DNA of 64,000 bases from Trachythela sp. YZ-2020 (Eukaryota > Cnidaria > Anthozoa > Malacalcyonacea > Clavulariidae): assembly GCA_016169945.1 (NCBI GenBank), contig JADLSH010000367.1:7737501-7801500 (forward strand). Reading direction: 5' to 3'. Positions 22,178 to 32,130 of the stretch are shown piece by piece (the stretch's first letter is position 1; every line of letters begins with the position of its first letter). The notes beneath the pieces are model-generated. The model was not told where the DNA came from. It was given only the letters and a program-made list of their open reading frames with translations, and did no database searches. A program made the position numbers and the translations under genes.

Positions 22178-23240
22178 AAAACTCGCTTTTTTCAAGGGTC
22201 ATACGTTTGCTTCTAAATTTGATTATATTGTGCAGATTTTACGCTCCTTCCAACTGTTCCAACGGTATAGACCAACCATAACACAAACATATTCAAGCTA
22301 CAAATATAATGTTTTATATCGTGTCTTTACTCTCTACTAAATAAAAACAGCGGTGATTTAGAGTTTCGAGAAACCATTTGCGCAAAATCCATTCACACTA
22401 TTATAGATTTTTAAACCCGTTCTAGTGCTATAAAGCATCATAGTACAGTAGCACAACCCTCTGTCTGACAATAGAATTACATCGCTGATTAAGACTATAT
22501 TCAGAAACGATTTGCGCAAATTCTAGTTAAACGATTGCTTAGAAATTCGGATATGTTGTACAGCATATATAGTATCATGTGCCTTGAAACCCCGAAATTT
22601 CGAAGATGTTTCGGGTTCGTATTTCGGGTTCAAATGAAAAATATTCCGCATCTACAAATTGCTTCAGTAGGATACATTTCTTACAGTCTAACTCAAAACA
22701 AAATTAGTCAAAACGCTAGCAAACTAGAAATGGTATGAGAAGAGCACGGCATATTGCCAAAACCACATGTGCGCAGGGCTGTTATAAGTCTATACTACAT
22801 ATCATGATCACAGGTTAGGTTAAAAAATGCAATAATTCCGTATAATGACATATGTTATCTCGAAGAGCGAATAGCTGAATTAGTATATGTCTTGCGTAAA
22901 GAGTAAAGGGCGCATTACAGGACAGTTACTAAATAAACGCGTCATGTTGTTGAATCGTGTTCATATGTTTTTTATACCGCTGATTAACAGCCAAAGGCAA
23001 TTTTTATCTCTAAATGTATTCGATATTACTAAAAACTGTAAATAAAGATGGCAAACACACGGGCCTATTCACACGCAACGAACTTATTAAACATTTGAAC
23101 TCTCGTTCTATGAATAGGCAATAAAACTTCCCGTTTCCCGTTTTAAAGATTGTTAAACTTTTCAAGCCAACACGCAATCACTTTGCATTCGTTTAATAAA
23201 AACTGTATTACTGTATTAATTAAACACAGCTGTATTAATT

Positions 23241-23455
23241 ACCGTTCCCACTTCCGTTCCCACTTCCGTTCCCATTCCCCGTTCCCCGTTTCCCGTTCCC
23301 ATTCCCCGTTCCTCGTTCCCATTCCCCGTTCCCATTCCCCGTTCCCATTCTCCGTTCCCATTCCCCGTTCCCATTCCCCGTTCCCATTCCCCGTTCCCCG
23401 TTCCCATTCCCCGATTCCCCGTTCCCATTTCCCGATTCCCCGTTCCCTGTTTTAA
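23241..23455 (-). repeat. GGGAACGGGGAAT minisatellite, right end
   Basis: Inverted counterpart of 19713-19871, pyrimidine-rich on the plus strand (CCCATTCCCCGTT units). The array is longer than the left one. Confidence 0.9.
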
Positions 23456-23473
23456 AGATAGCCGGTCTCGGAG

Positions 23474-24654
23474 AAAATGGAAGACGTTGCAGGGTCATTT
23501 TTAAGTAGATTAAAATTCCGGCAAATGATGTCCCTTACTTTAAAATTGAAGGGATGAAAGGTTAAAACTAAAGGTACTTTTTGATTAGAAATTGCAACCG
23601 AAGGTTCTCTTAAGGTGTCTGAACGGGGTATAAGGGAGGCCTTGTTAAGGGCAGTATCTAAAAGGTGGGAAGGATAGCCACGATTCACAAAAAAGCTTCT
23701 CATTTCTGAACATTTGGCATCGAAGTCGTCGTCTTCACTGCAGAGGCGACGAAGACGTAAGAATTGAGAGTAAGGGATAGCAGTTTTAGTGTGCTTAGGA
23801 TGACAGGATGAGAAGAGAAGATAGCTGTGGGAGTCAGTAGGCTTGTAAAAGACAGATGTGCTCAGCCTATTACCATTGATAGAAATGAGAATGTCTAGGA
23901 ATGATACACTGGTCTCACTGATCTCCCATGTGAACTGAAGTGCTGGATGGAAATCATTAACAAAGTTAATGAAGCAATTCAGATCAGCACGCGAGCATGA
24001 TGCAGTGCCTAAGCAATCATCAATGAACCGGCGATAGAAGTCAGGTGAGGGACCAGTGTATTGTTCGAAGATTTGTTTTTCCACATAACCAACCAACAAA
24101 TTGGCATAGTTGGGTCCCATTTTGGTACCCATGGCCACACCACTTATTTGTTGGTAATGCTCACCATCAAACGAGAAATTGTTCAAGGTGAGCACTAACT
24201 CTGCCAAGCGTACCAAGGTGGTGGTAGATGGATCCTGAATTACCCTTTGGTCTAAAAAGTATTTTAGTGCTTGAAGGCCGTCTTGATGCGGGATGACAGT
24301 GTAAAGTGATTTGACATCCATGGTGAAAATGAATTTGTGTGGACCCTGAAAATTGATGTTGTCAAGAATTTTCAGGGCATGCTTGGTGTCCTTGATATAA
24401 GAAGGCAAGTTCTTAATCAAGGGGCCATGATGTGATCGAGGTAGCTAGAGAGGAGTTCAGTGGGGCAACCACAAGCTGACACGATTGGTCTGCCCGGGTT
24501 GTCGGGTTTATGAATTTTGGGCAGGAAATACATGACTGGTGTGCGTGGAGTGGTGACTAGGAGATTGCCTGCCGTTGCAGGTAATTCCCCAGTCGTGATG
24601 AGATGGTTGATGGTGGAGCGGATTATGGTGTTGTGTTTGGATGTCAAATCAGTA
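23474..24654 (-). pseudogene. PLE copy 1 reverse transcriptase
   Basis: The minus frame 23474-24420 encodes the fingers-palm of a Penelope reverse transcriptase: FTMDVKSLYTVIPH, GVAMGTKMGPNYANL and the catalytic FIDDCLG, then VSFLDILISINGNRL and the connector ([20 protein letters not shown]). The 24417-24654 frame gives the preceding block ([20 protein letters not shown]), displaced by a one-base deletion at about 24420. Reverse transcription would start at a nick made by the GIY-YIG domain now 15 kb away at 8287-8686. The frame ends artificially at the Mutator-like insertion. Confidence 0.92.
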
Positions 24655-25873
24655 CCTACTGACTCCCACAGCTATCTTCTCTTCTCACCCTGTCATCCTA
24701 AGCACACTGAAACTGCTATCCCTTGCTCTCAATTCTTACGTTTTCGTCGCCTCTGCAGTGAAGACGACGACTTCGATGCCAAATGTTCAGAAATGAGAAG
24801 CTTTTTTGTGAATCGTGGTTATCCTTCCCACCTTTTAGATACTGCCCTTAACAAGGCCTCCCTTATACCCCGTTCAGACACTTTAAGAGAACCTTCGGTT
24901 GCAATTTCTAATCAAAAAGTACCTTTAGTTTTAACCTTTCATCCCTTCAATTTTAAAGTAAGGGACATCATTTGCCGGAATTTTAATCTACTTAAAAATA
25001 TATGACCCTGCAACGTCTTCCATTTTCTCCGAGACCCCACTAGCTAGTCTCTTTTCGACACAGTAAAACCAGCGTGTCACCAGCTGGCACTGTTTCCTGT
25101 GGTCGTGCTAAGTGCTACACTTGTAAGCATTTAAACCTCGCCACCTGTATTTCGGCTCAAAATCTCAGTTTGTCATCAAGCACAGTTTCACGTGCATCTC
25201 CTCCAACCTCGTTTACTGCATCTCTTGCAGCAAATGTGGCTTGCTCTACATTGGAGAGACTGGAAGACGTTTAGGCGATAGGTTTGCTGAGCACTTGCGT
25301 GATGTTAAGAACAATGTGCACAACAAACCGGTTGCTAGGCACTTCAACAGTGCCAACCACTCCTTTTCTGATATGAAAATATGCGCCATTCATCCCCATT
25401 ATTGGTGGCAATGATACCCGTCGGAAGCAAGAAAAGCGTGTCATTTTTAAACTTGGCACCATTCAGTCTGATGGTATCAATGAGCGCCTCTCCTTCATCT
25501 AGCTCATTCTTTTCTCTTAAATACTTCTTATATGCTTTCCTCTATATCCCCTCTTCCCTTCCCTTGTACGACATTTATAGCGCTTTGATAAGTGTAACGC
25601 CTGTGCGCAGGCCTTCGACCCTATAATCGGGCCGAAGCCTGCACGCAGTCTATATCTTTACATATTAATTCTATTTTGTTATGATTGTTATGACTACTTT
25701 ATTTTCATTGGTTAATATTTTGTTCACGTGACAGCTTTTATAGCGTTGGTATAAAAGCTGATGTAATGTGTTTATCTGTCTACTAATTTCCCCTGACGAA
25801 GGGCTTTAGCTCGAAACGTCGAGATTTTGTTTATATCTTTTAGGCACACGCGAATCAACCCTAATTTGTCTCT
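24655..25873 (+). mobile_element. PLE fragment, plus strand, head to head with copy 1
   Basis: It begins abruptly in the reverse transcriptase at the [11 protein letters not shown] block (24655) and runs to the element's 3' end (AATTTGTCTCTATA at 25873). Frame 24655-25005 is the connector region. 25074-25274 gives Cys-rich CGRAKCYTCKHLN, then the GIY-YIG part (GETGRRLGDRF at about 25255). Frameshifts near 25005, 25265 and 25390 disable it. The 3' non-coding part (25640-25790) is preserved here and was lost from copy 1. The ORF running across the junction at 24655 is an accident. Confidence 0.9.
25793..25820 (+). ncRNA. Hammerhead-like ribozyme core at PLE 3' end
   Basis: Same intact arrangement as at 8090-8117: CTGACGA, A, GGGC-TTTA-GCTC stem, GAAAC, GTC. 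It lies about 55 bases before the 3' terminus of the PLE fragment. Confidence 0.5.
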
Positions 25874-26521
25874 ATAGTAAGTATAGTAAGTATAAGGGGA
25901 AGGCAGGTCAATACAGCTCCAACGAACTCGCATCGGCTTCACAAATCCTTCTCGCGTCGCATAATAATGCATCGAATCGCCAAAAAAACAACAGATCCAT
26001 AAAGCCCATTACATTTCCCATCACATTCATCGTCTTCAGCAAACACAAGAGATTTTTTGTCGGTGAAAATCCATAATTTGTTCGATTTTCTGACAATCTC
26101 AGGCAGCGTGGCTGTCGATACCCGGGGATATTCAGTTGAGAGCTTGGGAGTTCGAATTACACTCTCTATTGTTATTGGTTGATTACATTGTTGCCGTGTG
26201 AACGCGTTCGAATCAACCAATAACAATAGAGAGTGTAATTCGAACTCGCGAGCTCTCAACTGAATATCCCCTGGTATCGACAGCCACGCTGCCTGAGATT
26301 GTCAGAAAATCGAACAAATTATGGATTTTCACCGACAAAAAATCTCTTGTGTTTGCTGAAGACGATGAATGTGATGGGAAATGTAATGGGCTTCATGGAT
26401 CTGTTGTTTTTTTAGCGATTCGATGCATTATTATGCGACGCGAGAAGGATTTGTGAAGCCGATGCGAGTTCGTTGGAGCTATATTTACCTGCCTTCCCCT
26501 TATACTTACTATACTTACTAT
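25874..26521. mobile_element. 648-bp near-perfect palindrome (foldback element)
   Basis: Arms 25874-26184 and 26210-26521 are almost perfect complements, starting ATAGTAAGTATAGTAAGTAT and separated by about 26 bases. It abuts the 3' end of the PLE fragment exactly. ORFs at 25772-26259 lie within the arms and have no domain. A TA target is possible but the duplication is ambiguous. Confidence 0.85.
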
Positions 26522-26870
26522 GAGTGACTTTCCCCTCAAAGTGGATTTAAAATCACACCAAGTCAACACCGAAAGGTCGATTGCAACTTGTAGTAGAAGT
26601 AAGTAACTTTATTTCTTCATTTGACACAATATTTTAGCAATTTTTTGACAATATATATTCGACTATTAAGTCTACTATAATTTGCTAATATGAAGTACCC
26701 TAACCATCAATAATAAATATATATTTAATTCCATCATACCATTTCTGGCAAATAGCATAACAGACATAACACATACACACAATATACCATAACATACAAA
26801 CAGCAATAATAAAAAATTATTAATAAAAAAAATATTAATATAGCAACAATGTGAGCTTGGGCTGCTGTGC
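26522..26870. other. AT-rich spacer, nothing recognised
   Basis: No supported feature. The ORF at 26675-26935 (minus) is leucine/isoleucine-rich low complexity and partly overlaps the dispersed repeat. Confidence 0.45.
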
Positions 26871-27148
26871 TTGTACCAAATCTCAGTTAACAAAAATTCT
26901 GCCTTTTCCAACACCTTCTTTCCAGCTTGTTTCAAAGGCTAAATGACATATTTTTTTATGCAACTAGTTTTCGTGGAGTGGAAAACTGTCCAAGTGCATG
27001 TTAAAGAAAGGTGAATTTACATGTTATTTTTCTCTTACGACGAGCGTTCGAAAACGCATACATAAACAAGTATTTGTCGCACGAAATTATACGTTTGTAG
27101 TAACGTTTTTATTTCTATTTCAACGTTCCTATTACAAACCAAACATTT
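26871..27148 (+). repeat. Dispersed repeat, copy B (partner at 7644-7932)
   Basis: Direct copy of 7644-7932 with a small deletion near 27025 and another near 27100. Class unknown. Confidence 0.8.
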
Positions 27149-28149
27149 CTCACCAAATTTGCTAATCACATTGTTTATTTATAAAATTCAGTCACGCGAC
27201 AATCCCGCACTGCGTGTATTTCACGCAGTCACGCTTGCCTCTCCAAACGCATGCGCAGACAAAATTTCCCTCTGTAAGTAATAACCATTGATACCAACGA
27301 AGCCATACTTTCCACTAGGACGCTTCTAGGACCCTGTAATCTTGATATTTTCGTCGGTTTCTGGACGCTGATAAGGGTAAAAGACTACAAGGGTAAGTTC
27401 CAACATATTAATGATTTTACAAGTAACTCTACAAACCTTTTGTGAAGTTATTTGCATTGAAACATCGCTGATCCCATGTCTTGTCAAAGTGTGTGTATCA
27501 GTGTGTGTCGATCGCTTTTAAAAGTTTGTTTTTTTTCATTTTGATAATGTTTCATCGACTATTTTGTTAATAATTCGCCCATTTATATTATTTGTGACAA
27601 ATTCTTTTGTATTGTTTATATTTTGACAGTAAAAAATCTGCAGTGTGCAGTCAATGTTTTGAAACTATAAAGCAATATAAAAACCCACGGTGATCGGCAT
27701 GCACTAAAACCCGAAACGTCGAAACGAAACCACCGAAACGAAACGACAGAAACGAATCGACAAAATCTAATGAAAACAATTATAGAAAAAATGGCGAATA
27801 ATAACATAAATCTACAAGTAATCGGATCAGTTTTACACAAAGGTTTTTGTTATTTAACACAAATAATATAGGCATATTCTTGTTGAGAAACTTTGCATAT
27901 TTAGCAGCCACTACCAAGGGGATTGGTCAGCACCAAACAAATTGGTGGTGGTTTTGGTCGTTTTGTTTTGGCTTTTTTGGTCGTTTGTTTTGGTCGATTC
28001 ACTAGTTTCGGTGGGTTCGTTTTGACTTTCCGGGTTTTAAAACATACCATGGTGATCAAGTTTAATTTGCCAGAGACACCAACGACTCACAAGAGTTTTT
28101 AACTCTCTGATATTTAAGTAAACCACGTTTTTTTTATACTTTACACTGA
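27149..28149. other. Unannotated stretch with a CGAAAC-rich simple repeat
   Basis: 27708-27765 is a run of GAAACG/ACGAAAC units, with the complementary GTTTTGGTCG repeat at about 27950-28000. The short ORFs here (27616-27840, 28037-28228) have no domain. Confidence 0.45.
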
Positions 28150-28157
28150 CAGTCACA

Positions 28158-28548
28158 CAGGGGCGTGTCATTTTGTCCGACGAAAGCGTGTGGTCAAAAC
28201 ATAATGTAAAGTGGCCGGCAAAAGCCAAAAAGGTTTATGGAGGCCCTCGTGCTGCTTGCAGGGATGCACAGGTATCGAGTGCTGAAGGCACTAGGCCACT
28301 AGGGGGGTATGGGGGGCATGCTCCCCCAGAAAATTTTGAGATGTGGAGTCTCTGAAATGACATTTTGTGCACTTTGGGGGAAGATTTTATAGAATTCTGA
28401 TGGTCAGAAAATGTTGTATATTAGATGCCTTGAATCTATTTTTGCCCAACCAACATGGCAAAATTTGCTCTATGAAGTTGCAATTGTTAAACATTGGGGG
28501 GTAACTCATTTCCCAACCCCCCCCCCCCCCCCACTAGTTACGCCCCTG
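28158..28548. mobile_element. 391-bp hAT MITE
   Basis: The ends CAGGGGCGT and ACGCCCCTG are the familiar hAT terminal motif. Flanks CAGTCACA (28150-28157) and CAGTCACG (28549-28556) match at 7 of 8 bases, the expected 8-bp duplication with one later change. It contains a long poly-C run (28517-28532) and no transposase. Confidence 0.85.
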
Positions 28549-28670
28549 CAGTCACGTGACTAACTTAATAAAAAAAGGATTGTTCAAAAGTCGATTATGA
28601 AAAACTTTCGCACACCCTCCACCTATTTTATTGTCTGAACAGCTAAAATATCAATTCAGTTACAGTTAAC

Positions 28671-29443
28671 TCAAAGTTCATCTTCGTCACACACTTTGGA
28701 AAAGTCTCTTGCCATGTCCTTAGACTTCCTACCAGGTCTAGGTTCAGGTATAAATGGCTTTGCCTTGGGATTCAACTCCTAGCTCTAAATCGCATACAAG
28801 TTGTAAGGGTCACTGTACAACGTAGTCATTACAGAGTTTCAACTATTCCATTGTTGCCTGTAACTCTGCGAACTACTCTATCCAACTTCCACTTGGCTTT
28901 ATCCTTTGTGTCACCCTTCAATAGAACGACTCCCCCAATCTTTGGTAGTGATTTCTTCTCCTATCGCTTCCAGATCTTCTTCCAAGACTGGCAAATTTTT
29001 TCCTCAACAAAATATTCGGTGTTAAAACAGGCTCTTCAAACTCCTCTCCTTGATAAGATAATGGTCTATTGTTCATGGTTTGTTCAACATCAAGTAGTAC
29101 TTTGAGCTCACTGAAAGACAACAACTTCCTACCAATAACCTTCGACATGCAAACATCTCTTCATAATTCTGATCAAGCACTCGAAGAAACCACGCCTGCA
29201 TCAAGGGTCCTGAATAAATTAAACATCCACACAATGCGATTCTGTCCCATAAAACTAGATAAGTCATTATCTCTCTTCAGGGTAGACAGCCACTTACTTG
29301 TTGCAACAATTCAACAAACGTCTTCCCCTTATTACTACTACAGTAACTATAACTTGTGGATTACCTCTTCTAGGTATGAACTCTTTCAGTGCTTGCTTGA
29401 ATCCTTTAGCCGACAAATCTGGACAAATATTTAGGTGCACAGC
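28671..29443 (-). pseudogene. BEL/Pao integrase C-terminal part
   Basis: Frame pieces read ELKVLLDVEQTMNNRPLSYQ and PVLTPNILL, the typical end of a BEL/Pao integrase core, then KGDTKDKAKWKLDRVVRRV (strand-rich C-terminal domain). A basic tail ends at a stop at 28671-28673 after KVCDEDEL. At least three frameshifts occur between 28800 and 29270. The pol end is therefore defined, but no 3' LTR was recognised in the 120 bases left before the hAT MITE. Confidence 0.85.
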
Positions 29444-29645
29444 CCGAATGTACCCTAAGGTACACTAAGGTACCCCAAGTTAGAGACCTAATGTACTGTA
29501 AGGTACCATTTATAAGGCACCGTAAAGTTCCCTAAGGTACCCTAAAGTTCCCTAAGGCATTCTAAGGTACCCTAACGTACATACGCTAAGGTACCATTAG
29601 GTACTCTAAGGTATCCTAAAGTACCCTAATGTGCCCTAAGATACA
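29444..29645. repeat. CTAAGGTACC short tandem repeat
   Basis: About 20 irregular 10-12 bp units of CTAAGGTACC/CTAAAGTACC interrupt the integrase coding sequence. Confidence 0.9.
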
Positions 29646-29809
29646 CTATTAGATTGTGTGTACTAACGTGTATACTTGCACAAGTGAACAAGGCCATGTA
29701 GGCTTTGCCAATTGCGTTCAAATGTTTGTATAGAATAGGTCCCACAAAGTCTACTCCAATAACTGCAAAGGGATCAGTTAACTCGGCTCTAAAGAAAGGT
29801 AGAGTGGAC
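29646..29809 (-). pseudogene. BEL/Pao integrase catalytic core fragment
   Basis: Encodes FFRAELTDPFAVIGVDFVGP and then KAYMALFTCASIH, the first Asp region of the integrase core. Its upstream continuation is at 32575 onward; the break is the insertion point of PLE copy 2. Confidence 0.88.
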
Positions 29810-29866
29810 ATATAGAACAAATTGAGGGTTGCTTCGCGTGTGCCTAAAAGATATAAACAAAATCTC

Positions 29867-29893
29867 GACGTTTTGAGCTAAAGCCCTTCGTCA
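29867..29893 (-). ncRNA. Hammerhead-like core with mutated GAAA box
   Basis: Same position in PLE copy 2 as the 8090 motif, but GCTCGAAAC has become GCTCAAAAC. The essential G of the GAAA box is lost, so this copy should not cleave. Confidence 0.45.
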
Positions 29894-30008
29894 GGAGAAA
29901 TTAGTAGACAGATAAACACATAACCAATGAAAATAAAGTAGTCATAACAATCATAACAAAATAGAATTAATATGTAAAGATATAGACTGCGTGCAGGCTT
30001 CGGCCCGA

Positions 30009-31795
30009 TTATAGGGTCGAAGGCCTGCGCACAGGCGTTACACTTATCAAAGCGCTATAAATGTCGTACAAGGGAAGGGAAGAGGGGATATAGAGGAAAG
30101 TATATAAGAAGTATTTAAGAGAAAAGAATGAGGTAGATGAAGGAGAGGCGCTCATTGATACCATCAGGCTGAATGGTGCCAAGTTTAAAAATGAGACGCT
30201 TTTCTTCCGACGGGTATCATTGCCACCAATAATGGGATGAATGGCGCATATTTTCATATCAGAAAAGGAGTGGTTGGCACTGTTGAAGTGCCTAGCAACC
30301 GGTTTGTTGTGCACATTGTTCTTAACATCACGCAAGTGCTCAACAAACCTATCGCCTAAACGTCTTTCAGTCTCTCCGATGTAGAGCAAGCCACATTTGC
30401 TGCAAGAGATGCAGTAAACGAGGTTGGAGGAGATGCACGTGAAACTGTGCTTGATGACAAACTGAGATTTTGGAGCCGAAATACAGGTGGCGAGGTTTAA
30501 ATGCTTACAAGTGTAGCACTTAGCACGACCACAGGAAACAGTGCCAGCTGGTGACACAGAGTCCTGTCGCAGTGAGCTGTGCACTAGGGTTTCCCGGATG
30601 TTTTTACTGTGTCGAAAAGAGACTAGTGGGGTCTCGGAGAAAATGGAAGACGTTGCAGGGTCATTTTTAAGTAGATTAAAATTCCGGCAAATGATGTCCC
30701 TTACTTTAAAATTGAAGGGATGAAAGGTTAAAACTAAAGGTACTTTTTGATTAGAAATTGCAACCGAAGGTTCTCTTAAGGTGTCTGAACGGGGTATAAG
30801 GGAGGCCTTGTTAAGGGCAGTATCTAAAAGGTGGGAAGGATAACCACGATTCACAAAAAAGCTTCTCATTTCTGAACATTTGGCATCGAAGTCGTCGTCT
30901 TCACTGCAGAGGCGACGAAGACGTAAGAATTGAGAGTAAGGGATAGCAGTTTTAGTGTGCTTAGGATGACAGGATGAGAAGAGAAGATAGCTGTGGGAGT
31001 CAGTAGGCTTGTAAAAGACAGATGTGCTCAGCCTATTACCATTGATAGAAATGAGAATGTCTAGGAATGATACACTGGTCTCACTGATCTCCCATGTGAA
31101 CTGAAGTGCTGGATGGAAATCATTAACAAAGTTAATGAAGCAATTCAGATCAGCACGCGAGCATGATGCAGTGCCTAAGCAATCATCAATGAACCGGCGA
31201 TAGAAGTCAGGTGAGGGACCAGTGTATTGTTCGAAGATTTGTTTTTCCACATAACCAACAAACAAATTGGCATTGTTGGGTCCCATTTTGGTGCCCATGG
31301 CCACACCACTTATTTGTTGGTAATGCTCACCATCAAACGAGAAATTGTTCAAGGTGAGCACTAACTGTGCCAAGCGTACCAAGGTGGTGGTAGATGGATC
31401 CTGAATTACCCTTTGGTCTAAAAGTATTTTAGTGCTTGAAGGCCGTCTTGATGCGGGATGACAGTGTAAAGTGATTTGACATCCATGGTGAAAATGAATT
31501 TGTGTGGACCCTGAAAATTGATGTTGTCAAGAATTTTCAGGGCATGCTTGGTGTCCTTGATATAAGAAGGCAAGTTCGTAACCAAGGGCGCCATGATGTG
31601 ATCGAGGTAGCTAGAGAGGAGTTCAGTGGGGCAACCACAAGCTGACACGATTGGTCTGCCCGGGTTGTCGGGTTTGTGAATTTTGGGTAGGAAATACATG
31701 ACTGGTGTGCGTGGAGTGGTGACTAGGAGATTGCCTGCCGTTGCAGGTAATTCCCCAGTCGTGATGAGATGGTTGATGGTGGAACGGATTATGGT
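30009..31795 (-). pseudogene. PLE copy 2 reverse transcriptase and GIY-YIG nuclease
   Basis: 31418-31699 encodes the RT N-terminal blocks ([34 protein letters not shown]). 30009-31382 encodes the catalytic FIDDCLG (Asp pair at residues 66-67 of that frame), the connector, a Cys-rich linker (CGRAKCYTCKHLN) and the nuclease (YCISCSKCGLLYIGETERRL). One base missing from an A run at about 31423 separates the two frames. A 4-bp deletion near 30208 shifts the last residues so that the ORF runs past the normal stop. Otherwise this is the best-preserved PLE protein in the window. Confidence 0.93.
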
Positions 31796-32130
31796 TTAAC
31801 GATTAACGATTAACATTTCTATAGCGCAAATTTACATGTGAATATGATCAAATGCGCTTTACATCAAGTGTTACGCTTACCTATTATTACATACTTAGCC
31901 TAGACTATTTTATCTTTACAACGATTGTGATATTACTTTCTTAACTGTGTTTATCCTAACCCACCCTGTCAACTTTCCCTGTGGGAGGAAACCGGAGTGC
32001 CCGGAGAAAACCCACGACTTTCGGCAGAGCGTTGACGGACTCTTTTCACATCAGTCCGTGGCGAGAATCGAACCCACGAACTCAGAGGTGAAAGGCGCTT
32101 GCCCTGACGACCGCGCCACCGAAGCCCCCT
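31796..32130 (-). mobile_element. tRNA-derived SINE inserted in PLE copy 2
   Basis: The minus strand starts GGGGGCTTCGGTGGCGCGGT (box A region, 32101-32130) and has a GGTTCGATTC box B at 32065-32074, the split RNA polymerase III promoter of tRNA-like SINEs. It ends in a (GTTAATC)n tail at 31797-31813. The uninterrupted PLE copy 1 (24625-24640) shows the pre-insertion sequence. A long target duplication is not visible. Confidence 0.85.

Larger units (their letters stand above)
19703..23463. mobile_element. 3.8-kb Mutator-like palindromic element
   Basis: The inverted ends are GGCTATCTTTAAAACAGGGA and its complement at 23463. A perfect 10-bp duplication GGTCTCGGAG lies at 19693-19702 and 23464-23473. 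The arms pair over most of their length (19703-21361 with 22182-23463). Length differences come from a tandem repeat in the left arm. No transposase ORF is present. Very long inverted repeats with a 9-10 bp duplication fit non-autonomous Mutator-like (MULE) elements; that class call is inference. Confidence 0.8.
8034..24654 (-). mobile_element. Penelope-like element copy 1, split by three insertions
   Basis: Four pieces, 8034-8686, 18561-18573, 19583-19702 and 23474-24654, join in order to give the same sequence as the less interrupted copy at 29810-32574. The separators are independent insertions with their own target duplications: 8687-18560, 18574-19574 and 19703-23463. The 3' end (8034, CATATAGAGACAAATT on the plus strand) carries a hammerhead-like motif. 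The 5' end stops at 24654, where a plus-strand PLE piece begins. The reverse transcriptase and GIY-YIG parts are annotated separately. Frameshifts make this copy inactive. Confidence 0.85.

Noticed and set aside
24517..25005. A 162-codon plus-strand ORF
   Set aside because: It runs from antisense PLE copy 1 into sense PLE sequence across the junction at 24655; only the part after the junction is PLE protein.
32060..32130. A functional tRNA gene
   Set aside because: A and B boxes are present, but the acceptor stem does not close and the sequence continues into a SINE body and tail.
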